From Proteles cristata cristata (Eukaryota; Chordata; Mammalia; Carnivora; Hyaenidae): a stretch of DNA of 64,000 bases. The notes under the pieces were generated by a model. It saw only the letters and a program-made list of their open reading frames with translations. It searched no databases and was not told the origin of the DNA. The stretch spans positions 248,001-312,000 of the forward strand of contig JAESUZ010000962.1 of assembly GCA_017311185.1 (NCBI GenBank), in the 5' to 3' direction. The translations under genes were made by a program, and so were the position numbers. Below, one piece after another: positions 1-10,299 of this stretch. Each line of letters opens with the position of its first letter. Position 1 is the first letter of the stretch.

Positions 1-927
1 CGTCCCAATCACTGTTCCCTTCATGTGCTCCTCTGTATTTCTGTCTCCCTCTCTGACACACACACTGACCCATCAGTCCAAGTCTGCAGGTTGGCACAGT
101 CTAGATCTCTGACCACACCCTTGGCCTCCAGAAGCAGAGATGACCACAAACTAGAATGGCTCCTCCTCTCCTCTGCCCATTTACTTTGACTTCTCTCTTG
201 TCTGATCCTGTCCATGTGGATTTTCCCCTCTATGTCCACCAGTGTCCCAACACCCATGGCATTGTCACTTCTGCCTGGGCAACCCCTTCAAGTCCTTTTC
301 ACTTTTGTCAGCCTTGTGATTTGTGTATTTGCCTCAGCTTCCTGTGACCTGGCCCTGTCCCAAGGAAAGGAAGGCCCATGTCATGTCCCTGATGCTCCTT
401 CTACAGTGCTGCTCACCAGGCTCCAGACATGCCTTCTCCAGATGAGTGAGTGACTTGGGCTCTAATTCTCTGCATTGACGCTGATATGATCTTGTCCTGT
501 TGTAGAATATATTTAATGTGGGTGGTGGGAAATACAACATGCAGACTGAGGATTGAAAAGAGGTCAGTGAATATCATGAAGAGGAACTGCCCAGCTTCAT
601 GACCTCCAGGAGCCAGGTGTCAACTTTTCAGTGGGTGAGCCCTTATCAAACTAGCACTATTAAAGATATTTGTTTATAAAAATAAAATCGCTTGCTCTTT
701 GGATGGTGGACAAGGTGTGTGAACTCAGATGAGGCCTGACTAGCATTTGGCGGATGTTCTAGTGGTTAGGGTAAGTGTTTAGGTTGTACCAACCTGAAAA
801 GGAAAGTGGGAGCTGATACTGATGTGAGAGAAACAATTATGATAACACTGGCAGAGGATGAATTGAGTTCAGTAGCCTGGTTTCCTAACCTAAGAGCTGG
901 CTGAGATCATTAACAAAGTTAAAGAGT
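1..927. other. Non-genic; nothing recognised
   Basis: Pyrimidine-rich sequence to about 450, then mixed. Short open frames on both strands have no recognisable motif. Confidence 0.5.
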
Positions 928-1137
928 TGGGTGCCTGGTGGCTTTTCAGCTGAGCGTCTGACTTTAGTTCAGGTCATGCTCTCACAGTTCGTGGGCTCAA
1001 GCCCCACATTTGGTTCTCTGCTGAACCAGAATGTTCTCTCATTATGGAGCCCACTTCAGATCCTCTGTCTCCCCCTCTCTCTGCACTTCGCCCACTCATG
1101 CTCTCTCTCTCTCAAAAATAAATAAACATTTTTTAAA
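928..1137 (+). mobile_element. Felid-type SINE (SINEC)
   Basis: tRNA-derived head 'gtgcctggtggcttttcag', CT-rich middle, 'aaataaataaacatt' tail. Imperfect flanks 'gttaaagag'/'gtcaaagag' look like a duplicated target. Confidence 0.88.
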
Positions 1138-1479
1138 AAGTCAAAGAGCAAATGGGTAGAAAAGGGCTTAAGAATCAGGACTATGAATGTGATTTTGGAG
1201 ACAGTAGTAGCATTTCATTACCAGTAGACTGAATGAAGATGACAACAAATGGAAACGTACATGTTGAGAAAGGAAGAAAGATCACCAGAAATAGAAAATA
1301 GAGAGCTAAATGCAAAGGACTGTTATGTCCTCTTAATTTCTTAAAAATATACACAAATATTGTTAAATTGTTTGTGTGGTTTATAACATGTATATAGGCA
1401 ATTTCTAGAACAGCTACTGCAAAAAGAATGGGAAGTGGTGATGAATTGATCTATCTTGTTATAAGTTTCTTACTTTCTA

Positions 1480-1872
1480 CCCTAATACTACGCTATTAAT
1501 TCAGCAATGCAATCAGCAATGAAAAGGAATGAAATATTGATGCACAGAACATGTATGAATATCAGAATAATAATTTGGAATGAAAGAAAACAGAAAAGAA
1601 TACATTCTCTCTAATTCCATCTATGTGAAAATCTAGAAACTTCAAACTATTCTACTGTGATAGAAAGTAGATCAATAGTTTTCTGGGCCAAAAGGTTCAG
1701 GGCAGGAGGGAGGATTATCAAGGGGCAAGAGGAAACTTTGGGGGTGATGACACGGCCATTATCCTGATTGTGGTGACATTTCACAGATACAGACATATGT
1801 TAAAATTTATCAAACTGTGTAATTTAATGATGTGCAGCTCTCACATGTCAATTATTCCTCAATAATCTCTTT
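1480..1872 (+). mobile_element. Old L1 3' UTR fragment
   Basis: 'gatagaaagtagatcaatag', 'tgatgacacggccattatc' and an end 'caattattcctcaataat' match the tail layout of ancient L1M elements. Stop-filled. Confidence 0.65.
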
Positions 1873-1961
1873 TTAAGAGCCTGTCAATAGACTGAAAACA
1901 ATTAAGATTGTGTATTTTACCACCTGTGCCAATTGTATATTCATGATGGAAATACATATAG

Positions 1962-2064
1962 TGGCACCTGGCTGGCTCAGTTGTAGAGCATGCAACTCTT
2001 AATCTCAGGATTGTGAGTTCAAGCCCCAATTGGGTATGGAGCCTACTTAAAATTTAAGAAAAAA
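1962..2064 (+). mobile_element. Older short carnivore SINE
   Basis: 'ggcacctggctggctcagtt' head, 'tgagttcaagcccc' B-box and a short 'cctacttaaaat' tail, without the CT block. An older Can-SINE form. Confidence 0.82.
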
Positions 2065-2334
2065 TAGAGATGATGGAAATACGTATAGATAAAAACCCAA
2101 TACACATATAAAATGGAATTCTAAAAAGTAATTAACATCAAAGTATGCAGGGAAGGAGGAATGGGGGGGAAAGACTGGACAAACAAAACAAATGGTAACT
2201 TATACAGCTTTTTCAACCATATTAATATTTTGTTTACTATAAATCCTGTAAACGCTGCAATTCAAAAGTAGAAGAGGTTAGAGGGATGAGAGAGTGAGAC
2301 CAACAACATCTTGTCTATTAGAGATGCAATTTTT

Positions 2335-2551
2335 AAAAGCTTTTATTTATTTATTTTGAAAGAAGAGAAAGAATGAGCAGGGGAGGGGCAGGGGGAGAGA
2401 AGGGAGAGCAAGAATCCCAAGCAGGCTCTGCACTGTCAGTGTGGAGCCTGATGGGGGCTCAATGCAGGGCTCAAACTCACAAACCGTGAAATCACAACCT
2501 GAGCTGAAGTTGAACACTTAACCTTAACCAACTGAGCCACCCACGCACCCC
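2335..2551 (-). mobile_element. Felid-type SINE, reversed
   Basis: Reverse head 'gagccacccacgcacccct' at its right end, GA-rich middle. Flanks 'gatgcaattttt' and 'gacacaatct' resemble a duplicated target. Confidence 0.88.
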
Positions 2552-2564
2552 TAAAGACACAATC

Positions 2565-3004
2565 TAAAAGCATGACATAGATATGTTGAAAGTAAAAGGA
2601 TGGAAGAAGATATACCATGCAAATAGTAGGGGTAAGAAATCTGCTGTGGCCATCTTAATGTCAGATGAAGTTGACTTCAAGACAAAGAATATTGTGAGAA
2701 AAAAGAAGGAACTTTACTTGTCCTAAGGGGACAGGAGGCAGAGGGTGTGGACACTGAAGCCTAATGGGTAGGGAGATTCCCCGAATGGAGCACATGGACG
2801 TTTTCTACAGAGAGCTATTTTCTCCCTGAGGTTAAGAAGCAAGTTCATTTGCTGAGAGTAAAAAACAGTGAGGAGGTACTGGAAGAGAAAAAGTGTGAAA
2901 TGGTTTTTATGAAGCAGGAGAGTAAGGGGTCTGGGGACTCAGTGGCTTCGGAGCAGCAACAGGTCCATGTGTAGTTGCTGCATGTGTGGTGGTATTTCTT
3001 TTCT
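2565..3004. other. Non-genic; nothing recognised
   Basis: AT-rich sequence between repeats. One short purine-rich patch near 2690-2760. Confidence 0.45.
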
Positions 3005-4092
3005 GTTTTGTTTTTAATTGAGAGATAATTGACACATGACATTATATTAGGTTCAGGTGTATGACATAATGATTTTATATTTGTATATATTGTAAAATGA
3101 TTAAACTAGACTAGCAACAAGTCTAGTTAACATTCATCACCACACATAGTTACATGTTTTTTTTCTTGTGATGAGAACTTTTAAGGTCTACTCTCTTAGC
3201 AACTTTCAGGTATGTAATACAGGATTATTAACTATAATCACCCTGTTGTACATTACACTGCCAGGACTTACTTATTTTATAACTGGGAGTTTGTATCTTT
3301 TGACCATCTTCACCCATTTCATCCATCCCCCATCCTTACCTCTGGCAACCACAAATCTGTTTGCTGTGTCTGTAAGTTTGTTTTGTTTTATTTTTTAAGA
3401 TTCTACATGTGAGATCACATGGTATTGGTCATTCTCTGTCTGACTTATTTCGTTTATCATAATGCCCTCAAAGTCCAGCCATGTTGTCACAAATGGCAGG
3501 ATTTATATATCTACATGATACGTATACAAGATAATATACATACCTCAATTTTGTATTCACTCATCAATATGTAAGCATTTAAGTTGCTTCCATGTCTTGG
3601 CTATTGCAAATAATGCTACAACAAACATGGGTGTGCATATGTCTTTTCAACTTAGTGTTTTCCTTTTCCATGTATGAATACCCAGAAATGGGTTTGCTGG
3701 ATTATATGCTACTTCTATTTTTAACTTTTAAAAGAATTTCCATACTGTTTTCCATAGTGACTGCACCAATTTACAGTCCCACCAGCAATACACAAGAATT
3801 TTCTTTTCTTCACTTCCCTGCCAATACTTGTTATTTCTTGTTTTTGTCTGTTTGTTTGTTTTTATAATAGCCATTCTAACAGGTGTGAGGTGATATCTCA
3901 TTGTGGTTTTGCTTTGCATTTCTCTGATTAGTGATGTTGAGCATCTTATCATGTATCTGTTGGTTTCTGTTCGTCTTCTTTGGGAGAATGGTGGTTCAGA
4001 TGCTCTGTCTACCTTTTATTTATTTTTTTTGAGAGAGAGAGGGCACAAGTGAGCGAGGGGCAGAGAGGGGGGGAGAGGGAGGCTGGGGGGGT

Positions 4093-4133
<41 letters not shown>

Positions 4134-4795
4134 GTGGGGCTCACTCAAGGCTCATGTTTACCCGAAGCAGGGCTCTTGCTCACCTGATGCGGGGCTTATC
4201 GGTCTCCCTTTTAATTGGATTGTTTATATTTTTGCTATTGAGTTGTATGTGTTTCTTATATATTTTGGCTAATAACCCTATATCAGATATATGATTTGTA
4301 AGTATCTTTTCCCATTAAGTAGGTTGCCTTTTCATTTTCTTGATAGTTTCCTTTGCTGTGAAGAAGTTTTTTGGTTGATGTAGTCCCACTTGTTTATTTT
4401 TGCTCTTGTTGTCTTTGCTTTTTGTGTCAGATTAAAAAAATAATCACCAAGACCTATGTCAGGGAGCTTACCACCTATGTTTCTTTAGTTTTATGGCTTC
4501 AGGTATTATGTTCAAAGTCTTTAATCCACTTCTAGGTAATGTTTGTGTATGGCATGAGATAGTGATCAAGTTTCATTCCTTTGCATGTGGTTGTCCAATT
4601 TTCCCAATATTATTTATTAAAGAGACTGTCCTTTCTCCATTGTATATCCTTGGCTCCTTTTTAATAAATTAATTGATCCTATATGTTTGGATTTATTTCT
4701 GGGTTCTCTGTTCTGTTCCATTGATCCATGTTTTTATGCCATGTCTGTTTTTATACCAATACCATACCATTTTGATTTCTATAGCTTTGTAAAAG
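3005..4795 (-). mobile_element. L1 retrotransposon 3' half (L1MA/MB-like age), reversed
   Basis: The plus strand reads antisense to L1: 'ggcaaccacaaatctgtttg' (3' UTR) and 'attctaacaggtgtgaggtg' (ORF2 end). A minus-strand frame at 3728-3952 encodes the ORF2 C-terminus: [20 protein letters not shown] and, further on, [18 protein letters not shown]. Interrupted by the GA-rich SINE remnant at about 4016-4200. Not functional. Confidence 0.88.
4016..4200 (-). mobile_element. Degenerate SINE with expanded (GA)n tract inside the L1
   Basis: A T-rich start ('ttttatttattttttttgag'), a long GA-rich block (about 4028-4133) and 'gcggggctt' resemble a reversed felid SINE whose CT tail expanded. The tRNA-derived head is missing. 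It splits the L1 text 'tctgccc/attttaattgg'. Confidence 0.55.
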
Positions 4796-4804
4796 TGAAT
4801 TTTT

Positions 4805-5400
4805 GTAATACTAACAAGATTGATTCATCAAGAAATCATAATAATCACATATGTATATGTAACTCATACAGTTTCAAATTACATGAAGGAAAAATCTACA
4901 GAATGAAGGGAAATTATAACACCTCTTTATAAGCAATTGATAAAATGATTACATGAAAACTCTCTGAAGTCATAAGAAATCTGAACATTATAAAGCACAT
5001 TGATTTAATTAACATTCATAGAGAGCATATGCAGTATCTAATTTAGATTCATTCTTTTCTAGTGAACATGGTACATTGACTAAGATATACCACATTCTGG
5101 GCTATAAAACAAATCTAAATGAAATTTAAGTGCATGAAATCATACAGATACCATTCTCTAACTCAGTAAAACTAAAGTAGAAATCAGTAACAATATCTAA
5201 GAAGAATCCCACAATTTGTATATCAAGCAACACACTTTTAAATAATTCATGATTCAAAGAAGAAACGGAATTTTTAAAACTTTTCACAATAAATGCCAAT
5301 GAAAATATAACACATCAAAATATGTCAGATGCTGTGAAAACCAGCAATCAGAGTAAAATGTATAGCTTTCAGTGCTTTTGTAAAGGGATAGAGAGTTAGA
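4805..5400 (+). mobile_element. Old L1 ORF2 fragment
   Basis: Degraded ORF2-like text: 'tactaacaagattgattcat', a motif like 'ccacattctgggctataaa', and 'aaatataacacatcaaaata'. No open frame survives. It may belong with the fragment at 7505-8440, the two being separated by later insertions. Confidence 0.65.
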
Positions 5401-5575
5401 GGCAACAGAGTATGGGTACTAATGGTTTCTTTCGGGTGTTAAAGAATATTCCAAAATTGATTCTAATGATGGTTGTGAAACTCTCTAAATATAACAATTT
5501 AAATGAGTGATTTATATAAAGAATCATATTATTTATTGTATTATTTATATCTCATTAAAGCTGTTAAGAAGAAAT
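5400..5575 (+). mobile_element. Old L1 3' UTR fragment
   Basis: It reads 'tgatggttgtgaaactctct' and ends 'atatctcattaaagctgtta', typical of the ends of old mammalian L1M elements. Confidence 0.6.
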
Positions 5576-5689
5576 ACATGAAATCTGTGACCTAAAGATC
5601 AGCATTAATCAGCAATAGAAATAAATACATATTTAAACCAAGTGAAGTAACAAGCATATATAGAAATAGAATATTCCGACTCTGATTAC

Positions 5690-6175
5690 TAGGAATTGGC
5701 GCAGACTCCACAGCTTAAGGGCTTGGTCCCACATGACCATCCCCACCTCAGACATCAGTCACAAGTAGTGGGCTCCCACGTGATCCACACTTTTGTCTGA
5801 CTTGACTATAAATTGGGAGTTCCCATAACCCTCTCCTCAGATTCAGTAATTTGTTCTAACAGCTTACCGAACTCTGGGAAACATGTTTATCGATTCATTA
5901 TAAAGGATACAAATGAATAGATAGATGAAGTACATTGGGTAAGGTCCAGAAGAGTCCAGAGTGCAGGAGCTTCTGTCCCTGTGGAGTTGGCATGACCACC
6001 CTCCCAGCACAGGGATGTGTTCACCAACCCGGAAGCTCTCTGAACCCCATACTCTCATGATTTTATGGAGGCTTCCTCACACAACGCACGGTCAATTATT
6101 ATTTCAATCTCTACCCCTTTTACTTTCCCCAGAGAATGGGGCGGGGGGCAGCTGAAAGTTTCAGCCTTCTTTTTT
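5690..6175 (+). mobile_element. Ancient LTR-like repeat, left part
   Basis: Contains 'gtgttcaccaacccggaagc' and 'ttttatggaggcttcctcac', text I associate with an old mammalian LTR-class repeat whose family name I cannot give. It continues at 7262 after an inserted L1. Confidence 0.5.
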
Positions 6176-6562
6176 TTAAGGGTGAACTTCAAGAATTTAT
6201 TTATTTATTTTTTAATTTACATCTAAGTTAGTTAGCACTTGGTGCAACAATGATTTCAGAAGTAGATTCCTTAATGTCCCTTCCCCATTTAGCCCATCCC
6301 CCTCCCACCACCCCTCTAGCAACCCTTTGTTTGTTCTCTATATTTAAGAGTCTCTTATGTTTTATCCTCCTCCCTGTTTTTATATTATTTTTGCTTCCTT
6401 TCCCTTATGCTCATCTGTTTTGTATTAAACTCCTCATATGAGTGAAGTCATATGATATTTGTCTTTCTATGACTGACTGATTTCGCTTAGCATAATATAC
6501 TCTAGTTCCATCCATGTAGTTGCAAATGGCAAGATTTCATTTTTGATTGCCAAGTAATACTC

Positions 6563-6624
<62 letters not shown>

Positions 6625-7261
6625 CACAACATCTTCTTTATCCATTCATCCATTGATGGACATTTGGGCTTCTTTCATAATTTGGCTTTTGTTGATAGTG
6701 CTGCTATAAACATTGGGGTGCATGTATCCCTTTGAAACAGCATACCTATATCCCTTGGATATAGTAGTGCAATTACTAGGTTGAGGGTAGTTCTATTTTT
6801 AATTTTTTGAGGAACCTCCATACTGTTTGCCAGAGTGGCTGCACCAGTTTGCATTCCCACCACCAGTGCCAAAGAGATGCTTTCTCCACATCCTCACCAA
6901 CATATATTGCTGCCTGAGTTGTTAATGTTAGCCATTCTGACAGGTGTGAGGTGGTATCTCATTGTGGTTTTGATTTGTATTTCCCTGATGATGAGTGATG
7001 TTGAACATGTCTTCATATGTCAGTTCGCCATCTGGGTGTCTTCTTTGGAGTCATGTCTATTTATGTCTTTTGCCCATTTCTTCACTGGATTATTTGTTTT
7101 TTGGGTGTTTAGTTTGATAAGTTCTTTATAGATTTTGGATAGTAAGCCGTTATCTGATATGTTGTTTGCAAATATCTTCTCCCATTCTGTTGGTTGCTTT
7201 TTAGTTTTGCTGATTGTTTCCTTCACCATGCAGAAGCTTTTTATTTTGATGAGATCCCAAT
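6176..7261 (-). mobile_element. Younger carnivore L1, 5'-truncated, reversed
   Basis: Antisense L1 text with a poly-T start at 6167-6180. The minus-strand frame at 7229-7020 reads [20 protein letters not shown] and ends in a [12 protein letters not shown] tail (ORF2 C-terminus). A (CA)n block (6565-6630) sits inside. Flanking copies of 'tgaaagtttc' (6153-6162 and 7267-7276) look like the target-site duplication. It splits the LTR-like repeat. Confidence 0.88.
6565..6630 (+). repeat. (CA)n/(TA)n microsatellite within the L1
   Basis: About 14 uninterrupted CA units followed by interrupted CA/TA units. Likely length-polymorphic. Confidence 0.9.
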
Positions 7262-7500
7262 AGTTTATGAAAGTTTCTAACTTCTAATCATGGCTTGGTC
7301 TTTCAGTGACTAGCCTTCACCCAGAAGGTGTCCCGAAGCCCACCTAGAGTGGCCTCATTAGAACAAAAGATTCCTACCACCCCCTTCACTGAGGAAATTA
7401 CAAAAGTTCCAAGATCTCCGTTTCAATAACTAGGGGCAAAGACTGTATATATACATAAACATACATATATACACACATATAATAGACACATTTCTATTAT
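7262..7500 (+). mobile_element. Ancient LTR-like repeat, right part
   Basis: Continues the 5690-6175 repeat: 'cttctaatcatggcttggt', 'cctagagtggcctcattaga' and 'caataactaggggcaaagac', then an AT-rich end. Family unassigned. Confidence 0.5.
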
Positions 7501-7504
7501 GTCA

Positions 7505-8440
7505 CAAATACAAACAATAAAAAGTACTGACAAAGTGGAAAGTTGGTTTTCTGAAAGATCATCAAAAGCAATAAACTTCTAACTAGACTAACAAAGGAAA
7601 AAAGAGAACACAAAATTCCAGTATCAGGAATTAATGATGAGTGTCACAACAAATTCTGCATCCATTAAAATTATATCAAGGGGATTTGGGGCTGGCTCAG
7701 TTGGTGGAGTGTGCAACTCTTGATCTCGGGTGGTGAATTTGAACACCACATTGGGCATAGAGATTACTTAAAAATAAAATCTTAAAAAGGGAGGAGAGGA
7801 TTTACAAACAAACTCATGCCAATAAATGAGACAATTGGGATGAAATGTGTAAATTCTTTGAATAATATACTTAGCAAAATGGACACAAAATGAAAACATA
7901 ATCTGAATTTTATCCTTTACATAATTATGAATTGGGATTCATTATTTTAAAACCTACCACAAAGAAAACTGTAGGCCTGGGCTGTTTCACTGGTAAATTC
8001 TATAAATATTTATGGAAGAAATAACATTAATCTTACACAAATTCTTCCAGAAGACATAGGAGTTCTTCAGTGGTTTATGAAGCCAGCACAACCCTAATGC
8101 CAAAACCTGACAAAACATTTCAAAAGAATAAATATACTGATGAATATCCCTCCTAAAATTAGATAGAAATATCCTTAACCAAAATGAACTAACTTCAGCA
8201 ATATTTAAATAAAATAACACATCGACCAACTGGGATTAATTGCAGGAATAAGTGTTGGATTAACATTTGAAAAATTAATCAGTGTCTCTCACTGTATTAA
8301 CAGTATGAAGAGGAAAAATTATATCAACAGTTGGAAGGATGTAGAAAAAGCATTGGACAACATTGCACCCCCTTTCATGATAAATGCTCCTATTACAGTA
8401 GGACATCTGATAAAGACCATTTTCTCTTGTAGTCATAGCA
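7505..8440 (+). mobile_element. Old L1 ORF2 fragment (with SINE insertion)
   Basis: Degraded ORF2 text such as 'aaactgtaggcctgggctgt', 'agccagcacaaccctaatgc' and 'gggattaattgcaggaataa', running in ORF2 order after 4805-5400. An old SINE interrupts it at 7682-7790. No coding capacity. Confidence 0.75.
7682..7790 (+). mobile_element. Older short carnivore SINE in L1 fragment
   Basis: 'gggctggctcagttggtgga' and 'cttgatctcgggtggtgaat', then a short 'acttaaaaataaaatctta' tail. Confidence 0.8.
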
Positions 8441-9311
8441 GAATAGGATGAAGCATGAGGCGATTTTCTGAAATAATGGTTACGTACCGTGACCTCATAG
8501 CCCTCATGGGCTAAACACACAATTTCATTTTTTAAAGTTCTTTGAGTGGTGCCTTTAAGAACTTGGGATATCTCTCTTTGTAAATTTTACCATTAAGAAA
8601 ACTGTCAACAAATATTGAACTCTAGTTATTGAAATACATGATGAAGTATTAAGAGAAATGTACTGATATCTATGACTGAATTTCATCAGATGAATGGACA
8701 GAGGGATGGATACAGAAAGAAATATGGAGTAAAGCAGATATAGCAAAATCTTAGGTATAGAATTTAGGTGGTGAATATATGGGAATTCATTATATAAGTC
8801 TTTAAAATCTACTGAATTCTTGAAAATGTTCATAATAGAATATTGAGGGAAAGAATCTGAGGAGGAGAACCAGGGAAGACAGGAGGGAGGAGCATTATGG
8901 GAGAAGAGAAAGGAGACCCTGCATTCCCTGGACTCAGAGGAGGCCCAGCCTGGAACAGGGAGGACATGAGGGACACACAGGAGCTTAGCTGTCACCAAAT
9001 GCTTGACAGGTTTTATGTGGGAAAAGTCTGCATTTTACCTTGTCTAGATACAGTCGATTGAACTGGGCTCAAAATAAGCTGTTTTTATTTTACCTTCTTT
9101 TCTATCTTTCCTTCTTTTGCTTAATTTTCTAATTTAAAACACTCTCAATTTAAGGGAATGTTGCAAAAACTGCAAAACTCCTTTTTGTGAACCATTTGGA
9201 AAAGAGCTGTTGACATGATCAATGACTGAATGCTTTAGTGTATGTTTTCAACAAATGAAGACATTCTCTCCTGTAACCACAATTCAACCCTCAAAATTAG
9301 AACATTAACAT
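8441..9311. other. Non-genic; nothing recognised
   Basis: AT-rich. The minus-strand frame at 8998-8555 (147 codons) is the longest here but shows no domain, signal or homology I can name, and its composition looks random. Confidence 0.45.
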
Positions 9312-9492
9312 TGAGGGTGTCTGTGTGGCCCAGTCAATTAAGTGTCCAACTCTTGATTTTGGTTCAGGTCACAATTTCATGGTCGTGAGATTGAGCCCCA
9401 CATGAGACTCTTCATTGTAAACATAGAGACTTCTTAAGATTCTTTCTCTCCCTCTCTCTCTTTCTCACAAAGCAAAACAAACAAAAAACCCT
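9312..9492 (+). mobile_element. Carnivore SINE
   Basis: Degenerate head 'gggtgtctgtgtggcccagt', CT-rich 'tctttctctccctctctct', then an A-rich tail. First of four SINEs in one kilobase. Confidence 0.85.
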
Positions 9493-9548
9493 TTAACACT
9501 GCTAGTTATTCCTATCATATTTCTTTGGCTGTCCTCATGATGCCATTT

Positions 9549-9747
9549 AAAAAAAAATTTTAAACGTTTATTTTTTGAGAGAGAAAGAGAGAGAGCATGA
9601 GCTGGGGAGAGGCAGAGAGAGAGAAGCAGACTTCAGGCTCTGAGCTGTCAGCACAGAACTCAAAGCGGGTCTCAAATGCACAGACTGCAAGATCATGACC
9701 TGAGCCAAAATCCGATGCTTAACCGACTGAGCCTTCCAGGCACCCCT
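9549..9747 (-). mobile_element. Felid-type SINE, reversed, with target duplication
   Basis: Reverse head 'gagccttccaggcacccct' at its right end. Exact 14-base flanks tcatgatgccattt at 9535-9548 and 9748-9761 mark the insertion. Confidence 0.92.
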
Positions 9748-9917
9748 TCATGATGCCATTTTGAACAGAGAGACCCTGGCCCAATTTCCTGTACTGCCAT
9801 TTCCTCTTTTTCTACATGACTCTGGTATTTTGTGGGACGTTGGCAAGCTCCTTGGGGGTGAGCTTGTCAGGTTAAAGTCAGAAGTTCATTACTTAACATA
9901 TGATCCCTTGTCCTGAT

Positions 9918-10030
9918 ATTTATTTTTTGTTTGTTTGTTTATTTTTAAGTAGGCTCCATGCTCAGTGTGGAAATCACAACCTTCAGATCAAGGGTCGCAT
10001 GCTCTACTGACTGAGCCTGCCAGGCACCCC
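9918..10030 (-). mobile_element. Older short carnivore SINE, reversed
   Basis: 'gtaggctccatgctcagtgt' and the reverse head 'ctgagcctgccaggcacccc'; no GA block. Confidence 0.8.
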
Positions 10031-10062
10031 TCTATATCCTGATTTTTAAAAAGTGTACTCAA

Positions 10063-10290
10063 GGGGTGTCTGGGTGGCTCAGTCAGTTAAGCATCTTTCT
10101 TTGGCTCAGGTCATAACCTCACAGTTTGTGGGTTCGAGCCCTGCATCAGGCTCTGTGCTAACAGCTCAGAGCCTCTGCTCAGAGACTGGAGCCTGCTTCG
10201 AATTCTGTGTCTCCTTCTCTCTGTCCCTCCCCTGCTAGCTCTGTGTCTCTCTCTCAAGATAAATAAATAAACATTTTTTAAAAAAAAATT
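10063..10290 (+). mobile_element. Felid-type SINE
   Basis: 'ggggtgtctgggtggctcag' head and 'aaataaataaacatt' tail. Flanks 'aaaaagtgtactca'/'aaaaacgtactca' resemble a duplicated target. Confidence 0.9.
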
Positions 10291-10299
10291 TTTAAAAAC

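Noticed and set aside
8555..8998. 147-codon minus-strand frame in the left repeat region
   Set aside because: AT-rich, no motif, surrounded by dead repeats.
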